A DNA stretch of 32,553 bases from positions 1 through 32,553 of IMG/VR virus record IMGVR_UViG_3300034280_000445; one strand, written 5' to 3'. Below, piece after piece: positions 14,057 through 21,837 of the stretch. The position numbers were made by a program, and so were the translations under genes. The notes below the pieces were generated by a model, which ran no database searches, was not told the DNA's origin, and saw nothing but the letters and a program-made list of their open reading frames with translations. Origin of the DNA: a virus. Position 1 is the first letter of the stretch, and every line of letters starts with the position of its first letter.

Positions 14057-15946
14057 CTAGGCAAGGAACCCTGAGAGGGCCTTGCGGAACTGGTTTGGCA
14101 AGTCGTCCAGGCTGCGGATGAGTACCGCAGCGTTGGGGCGCTTCTTGGTGAGGATGGCGTCGTTCCATATCCGAAGACCGACGAGAACGAAGTAGCGCCC
14201 AGGGGATGACCACGGGGCAAGGGTGGTCACGGCGTCGTCCCATTCACCATCGGTGAGGATGAAGACAAGGTGCCGCTTCATATCCAAGCGTTGGCTATCC
14301 AACTTGTCAAGTAGTGGGGACGGCTCGGTACCTCCAGAGGGGCCGACCATCGTGGGTATGATGGCTTCATCGTGTTTGTAAACAACACCATATTCGGTGT
14401 TATAGGTGCTTACGGTGCACGGAATACCGATGTAATCGCACGCTTGACGAATGGCCAGTGCACATATCGACAGGCTTTCGGTGTCGTTGCACATTGAATA
14501 TGAGGTGTCAAGCATGACGGATACCGACAGGTCATATCCCTGTTGGCCTTGTTCATCCAGCCCCGACCAGTAGTCGGTGTCACCAGGCTCCCGCATCATA
14601 TAGGACGTGGGGTCTAGCACTCCTGTCTCTTGTCGAAACCGCCAGGAGGGGCTGGTGTGGTCGATCAGGTGCTCCAAGGCACCCACGACCCGATTGGTGA
14701 TGGCATCAGCCTTTGCACGATTGTCTGCGTTCATCAACTTGCAGGTTGTATCACGAGGTAGGTCACCGGTGAGGTCGTTGTGGATGGACTCAACGAACAC
14801 CTGTGCTTCTAACTTGAAGGAGTCACGCAGGTCACTCAGTGCTTTTTGGACCTCATTACCCACATCGCTAGTAGCCCCGCCAGCCCCGTTACCAGGGATG
14901 GGACTGGACTCTGGTACGTCGGCGTGTTCGGATTCTGGTTCAGCCACGCCCTCTTGAATGTTCCCCTTGTCATTACCGTTCTCCTTGTTGTTTTGCTTAC
15001 CACTTGATATTGGTCGGACAGATTGCTTCGCATCAGCCACCTGCTTGGCAGGACTTCTGCGGGATGCAGTCTCCATGTGCCTGGACTCATGGTTTTCGCT
15101 CAGTAGGCCCCACTGGCTCATGTCTTGCACAAACTTCTCAAACGCAACGAACATCTCATCTATGTTCTGTGCTGTTGAGTACTCTTCAATGCTCTGTCGA
15201 AGAGTCTCAACAAGGTGCGCCAGTTTTGGTGTATTGAGAGCGTCATCGTGAATAGCGTCGTAGATGTTGGCAGGTAGGTACTTGCGCCCAGCAATGTACG
15301 GCCATGAAAGTGTTGGGTTTTCGTCGTTGATCACCACGTTGAGAGCGGTCGTGGTGAAGTACCGGGCCAACGCTGGGGAGGCCAGTACCATGGCCCGCTC
15401 CATTCGTTGGTCTTCGATGATGTTCCAACAGCGGTGCACAAAGCCGTCACCATAAGTGTTGCCCAGTCTCATCAGGTGCACGCCATTTTCGACACTGACG
15501 TACAGCGACCACGACCGTAGTTGTTCGGTGTACAGGACGTGACCACCCTCATGGTAGATGGCACCCTTTACAATAGATATGAACTCCGCCACGGATTCCA
15601 TATCGTTGAGGTTCACACGCTTGGTGTCAACCTCAACGACGATCTGACGGAAGTCGGTGTAAGCCTTGACCGGGACTGGCCAACTGGGGTCCTGCAACTC
15701 TCCAACCAACACGTTGGCTGTGACGTTGAAGGAGTTGAGCACTTTGGTGGCCAAGGTGGCTGTGTTGAACAGGATGGACTGACGGGTACGCCGGTCACGG
15801 TCGGCTTTGGGGTTGAACGCTTGGGCACGTACCAGCGCTCGTAATGCGTACTCTCGCCGGTCTTTGTCAGCAGCAATTCGCTGGTTACGGATGGAGTCAC
15901 GTACTTTGTTACGTGTGCGTGCATATGCACCGTTTGTCTTTGCCAT
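14057..15946 (-). CDS. CobT-like VWA protein with HEGGH metallopeptidase-like motif, 629 aa
   Basis: The C-terminal VWA domain (about 470-629) has a complete MIDAS set: D480-T-S482-Y-S484, T540 in SGGTEP, and D566 in LTDGEWDD. The N-terminal half contains H132-E-G-G-H136 and, about 40 residues later, NIIEDQRMER (E178/D179). This HExxH plus EDxR(I/M)E arrangement is known from VWA proteins of the CobT/DUF2201 type and suggests a zincin-like site. The middle (about 285-375) is acidic, Gly/Asn-rich and disordered. It starts in a TAATG overlap right after the AAA+ gene, so the two are co-translated. Such VWA partners act as adaptors or substrate-binders for MoxR-group ATPases. A true role in cobaltochelation is unlikely here because no cobalamin gene is visible. 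Confidence 0.85.
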   Translation of the reverse strand: MAKTNGAYARTRNKVRDSIRNQRIAADKDRREYALRALVRAQAFNPKADRDRRTRQSILFNTATLATKVLNSFNVTANVLVGELQDPSWPVPVKAYTDFRQIVVEVDTKRVNLNDMESVAEFISIVKGAIYHEGGHVLYTEQLRSWSLYVSVENGVHLMRLGNTYGDGFVHRCWNIIEDQRMERAMVLASPALARYFTTTALNVVINDENPTLSWPYIAGRKYLPANIYDAIHDDALNTPKLAHLVETLRQSIEEYSTAQNIDEMFVAFEKFVQDMSQWGLLSENHESRHMETASRRSPAKQVADAKQSVRPISSGKQNNKENGNDKGNIQEGVAEPESEHADVPESSPIPGNGAGGATSDVGNEVQKALSDLRDSFKLEAQVFVESIHNDLTGDLPRDTTCKLMNADNRAKADAITNRVVGALEHLIDHTSPSWRFRQETGVLDPTSYMMREPGDTDYWSGLDEQGQQGYDLSVSVMLDTSYSMCNDTESLSICALAIRQACDYIGIPCTVSTYNTEYGVVYKHDEAIIPTMVGPSGGTEPSPLLDKLDSQRLDMKRHLVFILTDGEWDDAVTTLAPWSSPGRYFVLVGLRIWNDAILTKKRPNAAVLIRSLDDLPNQFRKALSGFLA

Positions 15947-17187
15947 TAGATGGTCTCCCAGGTTGGCGTTGTGGGTCCTGGCGCTGCGGGAGCAGGCGTG
16001 CTGTCGTCGGGTTCTACTGGTGACATCTCCTTTTCGATCATTTCACGGATCGAACGATCACGGATGATCTCTTCGACCACTGCTGCTTCGACCTTGGAGG
16101 TGAACTGCCCGGTGAATGCCCACAAGGCGAAGTCCACACCCAAGTGCACCAAGTCATCCTCCAGACGCTGCAGGGAACTAGTACCCACAGGTGAGGTGAT
16201 TGCACGGGTGTCACGTGCTGTACGCAGAGCCTGACCCAACAGCCGTACTGCGGCTGACTTGATCAACTTCTTCTCTACGTCTTCGTCGTAACCCCAAGGC
16301 AGCCACACGAAGCGGTTGGCGAACGCTTCGTTGGTCTTGGACATACCGGCATAGCCGGGGTTATAGGTGCAGAGCACCCACAGATCAGTGCTGCACTTGA
16401 CGACCTCAGGCATCCACACACCATGCGCACCGGATACGGGCTTGCGGATGTTGACGAAGGAGCGACGGTCGTCAAGTAGCGGGTGCAATGCAGCGGTGAC
16501 GTTACCGGGCATAGCGTTGACCTCATCCAGATACAGGATGCCACCGATACGCGCGGCGAGAGCCACGATGCCTTCCATCCAGCGCAACTGCCCTGTCTCA
16601 TCGGGGCGGTACTGGCCGTACAGGTCGTGGTCGGTGATAGCGGATGAGCCAGCAAGCGTGAACACCGGCAGCGGCTTGGTGAGGCCCATCTTCTTGGCGA
16701 TGACATGTGCCATCAATTCGACCAACATGGTCTTACCTGACTGGGTGTCACCTACGAGCCCGACGTTGATTGGGTACCCGTCCTTGCGGCGTTCCCAGTA
16801 GGAGGTGAGCACGGCGATGTCGTCACGACCACCAGGCAACTTGCGAGAGACGTAATCCTTGCTGATGGACGCTCGTTGCGGACGATATGGGTCAAGCGCT
16901 GGGTCGTCCAGTGAGGTGATCGGCGTAGCGGTGACGATGATGGCAGGTGGGCTGGACGGCGGCATGGTTGCGACGGGCCGCTGGGCAGATGGTGCCCCAG
17001 GCAGGTCAAGCAACTTGGGGATCATCCATTGCTCACCGATGCCGTCGATATTGACAAGCAACTTGCGCTGGTGCTCATGGCCGTCAGGCATGACAGCGGG
17101 GTCAACGATGGTCGCTGACAGGCCACCGAAAGGGCCGGACTTGATGGTGACGAGCATACCTGCCCGTAGTGACTTAGCCGAAGCCAT
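15946..17187 (-). CDS. CobS/MoxR-group AAA+ ATPase with N-terminal KOW-like domain, 413 aa
   Basis: Residues 9-55 (GMLVTIKSGPFGGLSATIVDP) look like a KOW/SH3-type barrel. A Pro-rich linker follows, then the AAA+ core. The core has Walker A G146-DTQSGK-T153, Walker B ILYLDEVN (D221, E222), sensor 1 in CTYNPGYAG (N276) and a likely arginine finger at NRF (R292). MoxR-type helix-2 inserts (DHDLYGQYRPDETGQLRWMEG) are visible. These ATPases form hexamers that remodel proteins with VWA partners. A strong AAGGAG precedes the ATG. A CRP-like palindrome lies 72 nt upstream. Confidence 0.88.
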   Translation of the reverse strand: MASAKSLRAGMLVTIKSGPFGGLSATIVDPAVMPDGHEHQRKLLVNIDGIGEQWMIPKLLDLPGAPSAQRPVATMPPSSPPAIIVTATPITSLDDPALDPYRPQRASISKDYVSRKLPGGRDDIAVLTSYWERRKDGYPINVGLVGDTQSGKTMLVELMAHVIAKKMGLTKPLPVFTLAGSSAITDHDLYGQYRPDETGQLRWMEGIVALAARIGGILYLDEVNAMPGNVTAALHPLLDDRRSFVNIRKPVSGAHGVWMPEVVKCSTDLWVLCTYNPGYAGMSKTNEAFANRFVWLPWGYDEDVEKKLIKSAAVRLLGQALRTARDTRAITSPVGTSSLQRLEDDLVHLGVDFALWAFTGQFTSKVEAAVVEEIIRDRSIREMIEKEMSPVEPDDSTPAPAAPGPTTPTWETI

Positions 17188-17258
17188 GGTGGTTCTCCTT
17201 GATTGGCTGGTGTTATGTGATGTTATGGGTCCGGTTGCTATATTGCAACGGATTTATA

Positions 17259-17274
17259 TGTGACGGATGTCACA
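17259..17274. promoter_or_regulatory. CRP-like palindromic operator before the AAA/VWA operon
   Basis: TGTGACGGATGTCACA fits the TGTGA-N6-TCACA consensus of CRP/FNR-type regulators such as actinobacterial GlxR/Crp. It overlaps the last bases of the small gene at 17270. It lies directly before a TATAAA (17258-17253 on the minus strand) that may be the -10 of the AAA/VWA operon, so a bound factor could regulate it. The rest of the gap (17188-17258) has an imperfect TTGC/GCAA hairpin and no ORF. Confidence 0.5.
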
Positions 17275-17416
17275 CGTCCTCTACTGAGGAGATCATGACC
17301 TCCACATTGTCGACCATCCATGGCGCAATGCTTTGAATGATGTCGTGTAGAGCGATTGCGGTATCCACATCATCTGCATCAAACATGATGTGGATTTCAT
17401 ATGAGCCAGGCTGCAT
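17270..17416 (-). CDS. small acidic hypothetical protein, 48 aa
   Basis: ATG at 17416 with a perfect AAGGAGG site, 9 nt after the SNF2 gene's stop. The sequence looks like a beta-alpha-beta mini-domain (SYEIHIMFDADDVDTAIALHDIIQS). It is acidic, with no Cys motif. It lies between the SNF2 helicase and the AAA/VWA pair and could be a small partner of either. Confidence 0.65.
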   Translation of the reverse strand: MQPGSYEIHIMFDADDVDTAIALHDIIQSIAPWMVDNVEVMISSVEDV

Positions 17417-17425
17417 TAGCCCTCC

Positions 17426-18814
17426 TTATCGGTAAGAGTCAAGGACTCCATCTTGGATGCTTTCCAGTAGGAACTCACCTTCACCGTCGATGAGTTCCCC
17501 TGTCTGAAACGCTTTCTGCTCTAGAACACCCCAGAGGCGTTCATCAATCGTCCAGCGATTCTCTAGTGCGCACAGGGCGATCTCTACCTGTACGTCCTTG
17601 GTTTGCCCGATACGGTGCAGTCGGTCTTCTGCTTGACGCAGGTCGGCAGGGGTCCAGGGTAGTTGTGCTACGACAACCCTGGTGTTTGTACCACCGCCAT
17701 GGAGGGTCAGACCAACACCTGCTGCTGTGACCTGCCCGATCATGACACGCGCTCGGCCTGAAGTAAAGGCGTCCACGGCATCTTGCTTCTCGTAGTCGTC
17801 CATGCCACCCCGTACTTCCACTATGGGGTATCGCAGTTTCAGCCCAAGGGCGTCCATCACATCGTGGTGTTCGGCAACGATGAACACACCGCCCGGTTCG
17901 TTGTCCAGTATGTCGTGTACGTGGTTGACCACGCCGTCCACTTTGGCAAGACCAGCGGTGTGGCGCAAGAGGTTCATACGTACGAGGGCTTCGTTGCGGG
18001 CAGCACCACGCCACTCTCTGTCCTCGCCCATAAGGAAAGCAATCAGGTCATCTTCGATACGGAAGTAATCTCTGGCTGCTTTACCGCTGCCCTCTATTGC
18101 TAGGGCAGTGCGGCCCTTATTGGGCAGTTCGATAACGTCATCACGACGCATACGTATCATGAAGGCCTGCATTGCAGTATGCAGCCCAGGCGTATCGTGA
18201 TTGCCTCTATTGCCGAAGGAGTCACGCCTAGGGCAGTAGTAACTCCAGAACTTACCCTTACCACCGATTGCTTTCCATGCTGTCGGCCCCAGGATATTGA
18301 GTTGCCCTGCTAGTTCAGCATGGCGACCATTTGGTGTGGGAGTACCTGACAACAACACTCGTGGCCCTGCCACTGTGTCCGCAATGCGGGCCATTGCCTT
18401 AGCACGGCCTGCCGTCATATTCTTATGACGGTGGGCTTCGTCAATGATAAGGGTCTTGATGTTATCAAGCAGTGCGTCCTCCCAAGAGGTAAGGACTGAA
18501 TCACCGATGATGAGCACGTCAACGTCGGGCAATTCCTGCATCTTTGTGCTCTTGATGACTGCCCCTGTTAGCCATGGTGCGAATTTGGCGATCTCACGCA
18601 CCCAGTTGGTCCGCAAACTTGGCGGCACCACGATGGCGATGGGGGTCAGTCCTGCTGCTTTGGCGGCGGCAGCAACGCCGATACCTACGGCTGTCTTACC
18701 CAGTCCCATATCTAGGGCTATGTAAGAAGCCTGCACGGACAGTGCGTGATCTAGCGCCGTCTCTTGAAAGTCCAAGAGTGGTGCTGCCAGAGGCACCTTG
18801 GTAAGTGGTGTCAT
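17426..18814 (-). CDS. SNF2-family DEAH helicase, SMARCAL1-like, 462 aa
   Basis: Two RecA-like lobes with all core motifs: Walker A D35-MGLGK-T41, motif Ia (VVPPSLRTNW), motif II D125-EAH128, and motif III SGTP (156-159). In lobe 2, motif V-like MIGQVTAAGVGLTLHG is followed by motif VI Q394-AEDRLHRIGQ404. The short single-chain layout resembles phage SNF2/SMARCAL1-type translocases, which remodel or reanneal DNA during replication and repair. A zinc-like insert is not present. It starts in an ATGA overlap and precedes the AAA/VWA operon by one tiny gene. Confidence 0.9.
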   Translation of the reverse strand: MTPLTKVPLAAPLLDFQETALDHALSVQASYIALDMGLGKTAVGIGVAAAAKAAGLTPIAIVVPPSLRTNWVREIAKFAPWLTGAVIKSTKMQELPDVDVLIIGDSVLTSWEDALLDNIKTLIIDEAHRHKNMTAGRAKAMARIADTVAGPRVLLSGTPTPNGRHAELAGQLNILGPTAWKAIGGKGKFWSYYCPRRDSFGNRGNHDTPGLHTAMQAFMIRMRRDDVIELPNKGRTALAIEGSGKAARDYFRIEDDLIAFLMGEDREWRGAARNEALVRMNLLRHTAGLAKVDGVVNHVHDILDNEPGGVFIVAEHHDVMDALGLKLRYPIVEVRGGMDDYEKQDAVDAFTSGRARVMIGQVTAAGVGLTLHGGGTNTRVVVAQLPWTPADLRQAEDRLHRIGQTKDVQVEIALCALENRWTIDERLWGVLEQKAFQTGELIDGEGEFLLESIQDGVLDSYR

Positions 18815-19065
18815 TGACCCTCTCTAAGGTCTTCCCATACTTCCACTGCTTTCTTCACCCGGTACAGGACACTTTCCTCCTCTCCGTATACCACGATCAC
18901 GTCGCTTGCTGCGAGTGCGAGGATGTCACCGATGATCTGCAATTCGGAAACCGTTGTTGTCAGTTCACGAATGGCTTTGACAGCACGGTTGATGTAGTGG
19001 TCGGGTTGCAAACCATTACCGATGACTTCCAATGACGCCTGAATGTCTTTGATGGACTGGTTCAT
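18811..19065 (-). CDS. helical hypothetical protein, 84 aa
   Basis: AAGGAG 7 nt before ATG 19065 decides this start over an upstream frame that is inside the next gene. It is a coiled-coil-like protein (AVKAIRELTTTVSELQIIGDILALA) that ends in an ATGA overlap with the helicase. Unknown function; possibly a small helicase partner. Confidence 0.65.
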   Translation of the reverse strand: MNQSIKDIQASLEVIGNGLQPDHYINRAVKAIRELTTTVSELQIIGDILALAASDVIVVYGEEESVLYRVKKAVEVWEDLREGQ

Positions 19066-19075
19066 GTGGTTCTCC

Positions 19076-19528
19076 TTACATGTTCTTTTCGATGATGTTG
19101 GCGATCTGCTTGAACGACTGCGGCTTACCATCAAACTTGCGGGTACCGTCGTTGCGGACGATGAGCGGATTGATTGACAATTTGCTCCGCTCCTCTGGGT
19201 CGTGTTCGTCACCCAGCGATATGCCTTCCTTTCGTAGGGTCTTCAGCGCCTCTTTAGTGAGCACCAGTTCCCACACCTCTTCAGGCGGTGCCCCATTGCC
19301 GTAGTCGATGTAGTCATCCATATCAGGATGATCTTGAGCCACGACATCACAAAGGACGCCCAAGCAGCAGTACCCAACATCACTCGCAAGTTGACCAATG
19401 GTCTGATCGTACTCGCCACTGCGAAGAGCCTTGAGCCACTTCTTCTTGTACTTCTCCTTCATCTTCGGCAGGCGCTTTGTGTCGGCCATGCGGTTATCAC
19501 GGGCCTTGACGCCCTTATATACAGCCAT
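19076..19528 (-). CDS. conserved phage protein with YCCLGVLCD motif, 150 aa
   Basis: I choose ATG 19528, preceded by AAGGA with 9-nt spacing, over earlier in-frame ATGs that lie within the upstream gene. The signature KWLKALRSGEYDQTIGQL...GYCCLGVLCDVV is recurrent in small phage proteins across many hosts, with unknown role. The N-terminal 35 residues are very basic (KMKEKYKKKWL), suggesting nucleic-acid contact. It overlaps the upstream gene by 14 nt. Confidence 0.7.
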   Translation of the reverse strand: MAVYKGVKARDNRMADTKRLPKMKEKYKKKWLKALRSGEYDQTIGQLASDVGYCCLGVLCDVVAQDHPDMDDYIDYGNGAPPEEVWELVLTKEALKTLRKEGISLGDEHDPEERSKLSINPLIVRNDGTRKFDGKPQSFKQIANIIEKNM

Positions 19529-19709
19529 GTTGTTCATTCCTTTTCTTCCATGTGTAAGGCAATCCGTGTGCCTGACACCAGTTGATGCACTCATGTTTTG
19601 TCGCAAAGCGCAGGGCTACTGTGCCCCCCTCTGAAACTACGTTCCAGCCAAGGCCATCCATGCGCTCATCTTCTTCATCGAAGTAGATGATCTGTTCCTC
19701 TTCACTCAT
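19515..19709 (-). CDS. small acidic hypothetical protein, 64 aa
   Basis: The start at 19709 is an ATGA overlap; the in-frame extension is rejected. The N-terminus is very acidic (SEEEQIIYFDEEDERMDG). The remainder (VVSEGGTVALRFATKHECINWCQAHGLPYTW) looks like a beta-beta-alpha fold. No known family. Confidence 0.6.
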   Translation of the reverse strand: MSEEEQIIYFDEEDERMDGLGWNVVSEGGTVALRFATKHECINWCQAHGLPYTWKKRNEQHGCI

Positions 19710-20107
19710 AGGATTGCCTCGTCCAGTATTGTTGGCCCTAACAGGTCTCCTACCCCTGCTGGGACCAACAGCGTCCAATAATCATCCCAGATATCACCGG
19801 CTGAGTTGTCTGACCAGACAACGCCTCGGCCACCCTTGCGGGATACCTGCCAACCAGGGGGGAGTACACGATTCAGTCGGTCGTATGTGGTTGTGGTTAC
19901 ATATCCGCAATCACGGATAGCCACGTAGCCGTTGGGGTACAGGATGGCAATCTTGTGCCCATGCAGGAGCATTCCGATGCCTTGAGTTGGGTCATGCAGA
20001 TTTTGGCGCACCACCTTGGTGTTGTTACATATGGTTGCTTCTGACTTGGTACGCAGGTGCTCTACCAGCGTCTTGAAGGTGTACTTGGGCAGCCGTTTCT
20101 TGGCCAC
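19706..20107 (-). CDS. hypothetical protein, 133 aa
   Basis: GTG start with an AAAGGAG site. Mixed alpha/beta protein with a basic N-terminus (MAKKRLPKYTFKTLVEHLRTK) and a C-terminal hydrophobic stretch (WTLLVPAGVGDLLGPTIL) too polar to be a clear membrane span. No recognised domain. Confidence 0.6.
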   Translation of the reverse strand: MAKKRLPKYTFKTLVEHLRTKSEATICNNTKVVRQNLHDPTQGIGMLLHGHKIAILYPNGYVAIRDCGYVTTTTYDRLNRVLPPGWQVSRKGGRGVVWSDNSAGDIWDDYWTLLVPAGVGDLLGPTILDEAIL

Positions 20108-20127
20108 GCCCTCTCCTTTCCTGTTGG

Positions 20128-20283
20128 TTACTCACACTCTGGGCCACTGTTGTAGTACACGACAGTGCAATCTTCCGGCCCATATGGGGTCGGATCTGGC
20201 CCGCTGCACGACCCCCAAGCGAGGATTGCAACGATACCCCCGATGATAAGGAAGTCGACTGGTGTCCAGTCACGGGCGCTCAC
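20128..20283 (-). CDS. small single-span membrane protein, 51 aa
   Basis: GTG start in a GTGA overlap with the previous tiny gene. One transmembrane helix (VDFLIIGGIVAILAWGS) is followed by a Cys/Pro-rich outside segment (CSGPDPTPYGPEDC...PEC). Start and size are set by the overlap. Role unknown; small phage membrane proteins often act in exclusion or lysis. Confidence 0.55.
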   Translation of the reverse strand: MSARDWTPVDFLIIGGIVAILAWGSCSGPDPTPYGPEDCTVVYYNSGPECE

Positions 20284-20405
20284 GGAAGACGACCCTTCTT
20301 CCTCAAGCGGCGACGAGCCGACCACCTACCGAGATGATAAACGGCGATGGTCGTCCAAACACCCGCCGAAAACCCGTAGAGCACTTCATGAAAGTCACCG
20401 ATCAC
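20280..20405 (-). CDS. small possibly membrane-bound protein, 41 aa
   Basis: GTG at 20405 lies in the recurring start cassette (GGAGGCCCGTCGTG) and forms an 11-nt overlap with the previous gene. The frame is open to a TGA that overlaps the next GTG. It has a weakly hydrophobic segment (GFSAGVWTTIAVYHLG) followed by a strongly basic tail (RRRLRKKGR), giving a positive-inside membrane-anchor pattern. The cassette at both ends is the main support. Confidence 0.5.
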   Translation of the reverse strand: MIGDFHEVLYGFSAGVWTTIAVYHLGRWSARRRLRKKGRLP

Positions 20406-20502
20406 GACGGGCCTCCTCCTCCTTGATTATGCGGCCGACGACAAGCCCGACGACGACCGAGAACACCAGCCAGACAGCCAAGAAGGTCGTCACCTCAGTC
20501 AT
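20395..20502 (-). CDS. tiny single-span membrane protein, 35 aa
   Basis: ATG at 20502 overlaps the preceding gene by 8 nt. Nearly the whole protein is one hydrophobic helix (TTFLAVWLVFSVVVGLVVG), followed by RIIKEEEARRDR. The C-terminal EARRDR is encoded by the shared cassette. Three membrane mini-proteins in a row (20128-20502) form a cluster downstream of the transglycosylase gene. Confidence 0.55.
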   Translation of the reverse strand: MTEVTTFLAVWLVFSVVVGLVVGRIIKEEEARRDR

Positions 20503-20755
20503 TGCGCTGCTCATAGCGGGCCTCCTTCCATTGATTGACAAGCACCACTGCGGTCGCCATGAGGTTGTTCTCCAGGGCACCTATCAGCGCGTCGCCAATA
20601 GCACGCAGCCGTTCGATCTCTGCGTCACGGGATTCAATGGCGGCAGCGGCAAGCAGGATGGCGCAAACGGGGTGGGAATCCCAGCAGCCCTCATAGTGGG
20701 TGCTGACACGGCCATCGTCCCAGTTCCGTAGCCGCTCCACGATGTCGTCACTCAC
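20495..20755 (-). CDS. MS(G/D)DIVERLR-family small protein, 86 aa
   Basis: The GTG at 20755 overlaps the end of the transglycosylase gene by GTGA. The N-terminus SDDIVERLRNW and a coiled-coil part (AAAAIESRDAEIERLRAIGDALIGALENN) place it in the family that is repeated at 22.1-23.3 kb. Related small proteins with a DIVERLR...AADEIERLR pattern are common in phages and have no known role. It ends near the shared EAR tail (QWKEARYEQRND). Confidence 0.65.
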   Translation of the reverse strand: MSDDIVERLRNWDDGRVSTHYEGCWDSHPVCAILLAAAAIESRDAEIERLRAIGDALIGALENNLMATAVVLVNQWKEARYEQRND

Positions 20756-21297
20756 TTGCACCATCCTCTCGTTTTACGCGTCACCCAAGGCTTCCATCCG
20801 CACTTCATCTGCTCTTGCGCCCGGTCATATAGGGCTTTACCTACTGTGAGGTTGGTAAGAGGGTCGAAGAGCAGCGTGAAGTCATTGTTGACCATTGGAC
20901 GAACCCACGATTTGTGCGCTTTCATGTTCAATTGCATCAACCCATATGAGTCGTCACGACCACGTTTGTTGTGGACTTCGGGCTGACACCGTGACTCACG
21001 CCAGATGATCTGGTCAACCCTGGGCCACTGGTCTTCGGCCCATCCTGCTTGGAGTGCTACCTCTTTCCACTCAGGGCACTTGTCGGTGACAACAGCGGTG
21101 TCACACTGTGCTGGTGTGAGCAAGGCCAGCGCCAACCCAATTGCATATCGCTTCTTACCTGGGTAAGGCGCTGGTGTCCATGTGTTTATTGCCCTCTTCA
21201 ATTCTTCCACCTTCTTCCTAATTGACGAAACGGCAATCATAGACTGCTCGTGGGTGGAATCCAACGGATGCGAGAAGTCAGGCATGTTCAGTCCCAT
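20752..21297 (-). CDS. lytic transglycosylase (SLT-like) with N-terminal membrane segment, 181 aa
   Basis: The C-terminal part has the lysozyme-like SLT motif set: IIWRESRCQPEVHN with the catalytic Glu (E101), then DSYGLMQLN (117-124), then a YDRAQ...CGWKPW helix. These enzymes cleave peptidoglycan between MurNAc and GlcNAc. Residues 50-64 (RYAIGLALALLTPAQ) are hydrophobic after a 49-residue cytoplasm-like N-terminus, suggesting a membrane anchor or signal-anchor. The start is ambiguous: ATG 21297 overlaps the preceding stop, and ATG 21285 follows it. It sits in the small-gene array, far from any visible lysis cassette, so a role in entry or remodelling is possible. Confidence 0.75.
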   Translation of the reverse strand: MGLNMPDFSHPLDSTHEQSMIAVSSIRKKVEELKRAINTWTPAPYPGKKRYAIGLALALLTPAQCDTAVVTDKCPEWKEVALQAGWAEDQWPRVDQIIWRESRCQPEVHNKRGRDDSYGLMQLNMKAHKSWVRPMVNNDFTLLFDPLTNLTVGKALYDRAQEQMKCGWKPWVTRKTRGWCK

Positions 21298-21635
21298 AAA
21301 TAGTCGTACTCACCATCTGATTTCTCCAGTACGAAGTAGTGGGGCTGCCCACAACACTCGCAGCCCTTATCGTCGGCGTTCTGACCTGTCAGGCGCTCCC
21401 ATTCACGGATCTTCTCTTCCGCATCAGCCTTGCTGGACACGGCGATGCTTGCCTTCGTAGCAAGCGCACCAAGCCACCGCCCATCACGAGTCATCTCTTT
21501 CCAGTATTCGTGGTCTTTCATCCACTCCACGTTCCAGCCTGCCTCTTCCATGGCAAACCAGTTCTCATCGGTGAGCCACCAGTCTCCACCGCTGTTGTTG
21601 CTGGAATATTCCAGCGTGCCGTAAGGCTCTTCCAT
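21288..21635 (-). CDS. conserved hypothetical protein, 115 aa
   Basis: An AAGGAG site 7 nt before ATG 21635 decides the start over an upstream ATG. The first half (YGTLEYSSNNSGGDWWLTDENWFAMEEAGWNVEW) is a recurring pattern I recall from actinophage small proteins. It has a CECC motif near the end (GCECCGQPHYF). Unknown function. Confidence 0.65.
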   Translation of the reverse strand: MEEPYGTLEYSSNNSGGDWWLTDENWFAMEEAGWNVEWMKDHEYWKEMTRDGRWLGALATKASIAVSSKADAEEKIREWERLTGQNADDKGCECCGQPHYFVLEKSDGEYDYLWD

Positions 21636-21651
21636 GTGGGTTTCTCCTTGT

Positions 21652-21837
21652 TCAGTAGTCGTCATCGTTGTTCACCATCGACTCAAAGTCGGGTTCTGAT
21701 GGGTACCAGCCACATTCGCACCCGTTCTCAGGCTCTTCAAGGTAGGTGTCGCAGTCTGGGCAATGGAACGGATCGCCATCGTCATATGGACTGGCTAGCC
21801 AGTGGTCATACCCAAGCCATGGCTTCTTCTTACCCAT
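21652..21837 (-). CDS. small zinc-ribbon protein, 61 aa
   Basis: Overlaps the preceding gene by 8 nt (ATGGGTAA). CPDC and CECG knuckles 14 residues apart make a rubredoxin-like zinc ribbon. The N-terminus is basic (MGKKKPW) and the tail acidic (NNDDDY). Likely a one-zinc adaptor; no named family. Confidence 0.65.
   Translation of the reverse strand: MGKKKPWLGYDHWLASPYDDGDPFHCPDCDTYLEEPENGCECGWYPSEPDFESMVNNDDDY

Noticed and set aside
14057-17187. Cobaltochelatase CobS/CobT as a true cobalamin-synthesis function
   Set aside because: Only the AAA+/VWA architecture matches. There is no CobN or any other cobalamin gene in the window, so I name them CobS-like and CobT-like only.
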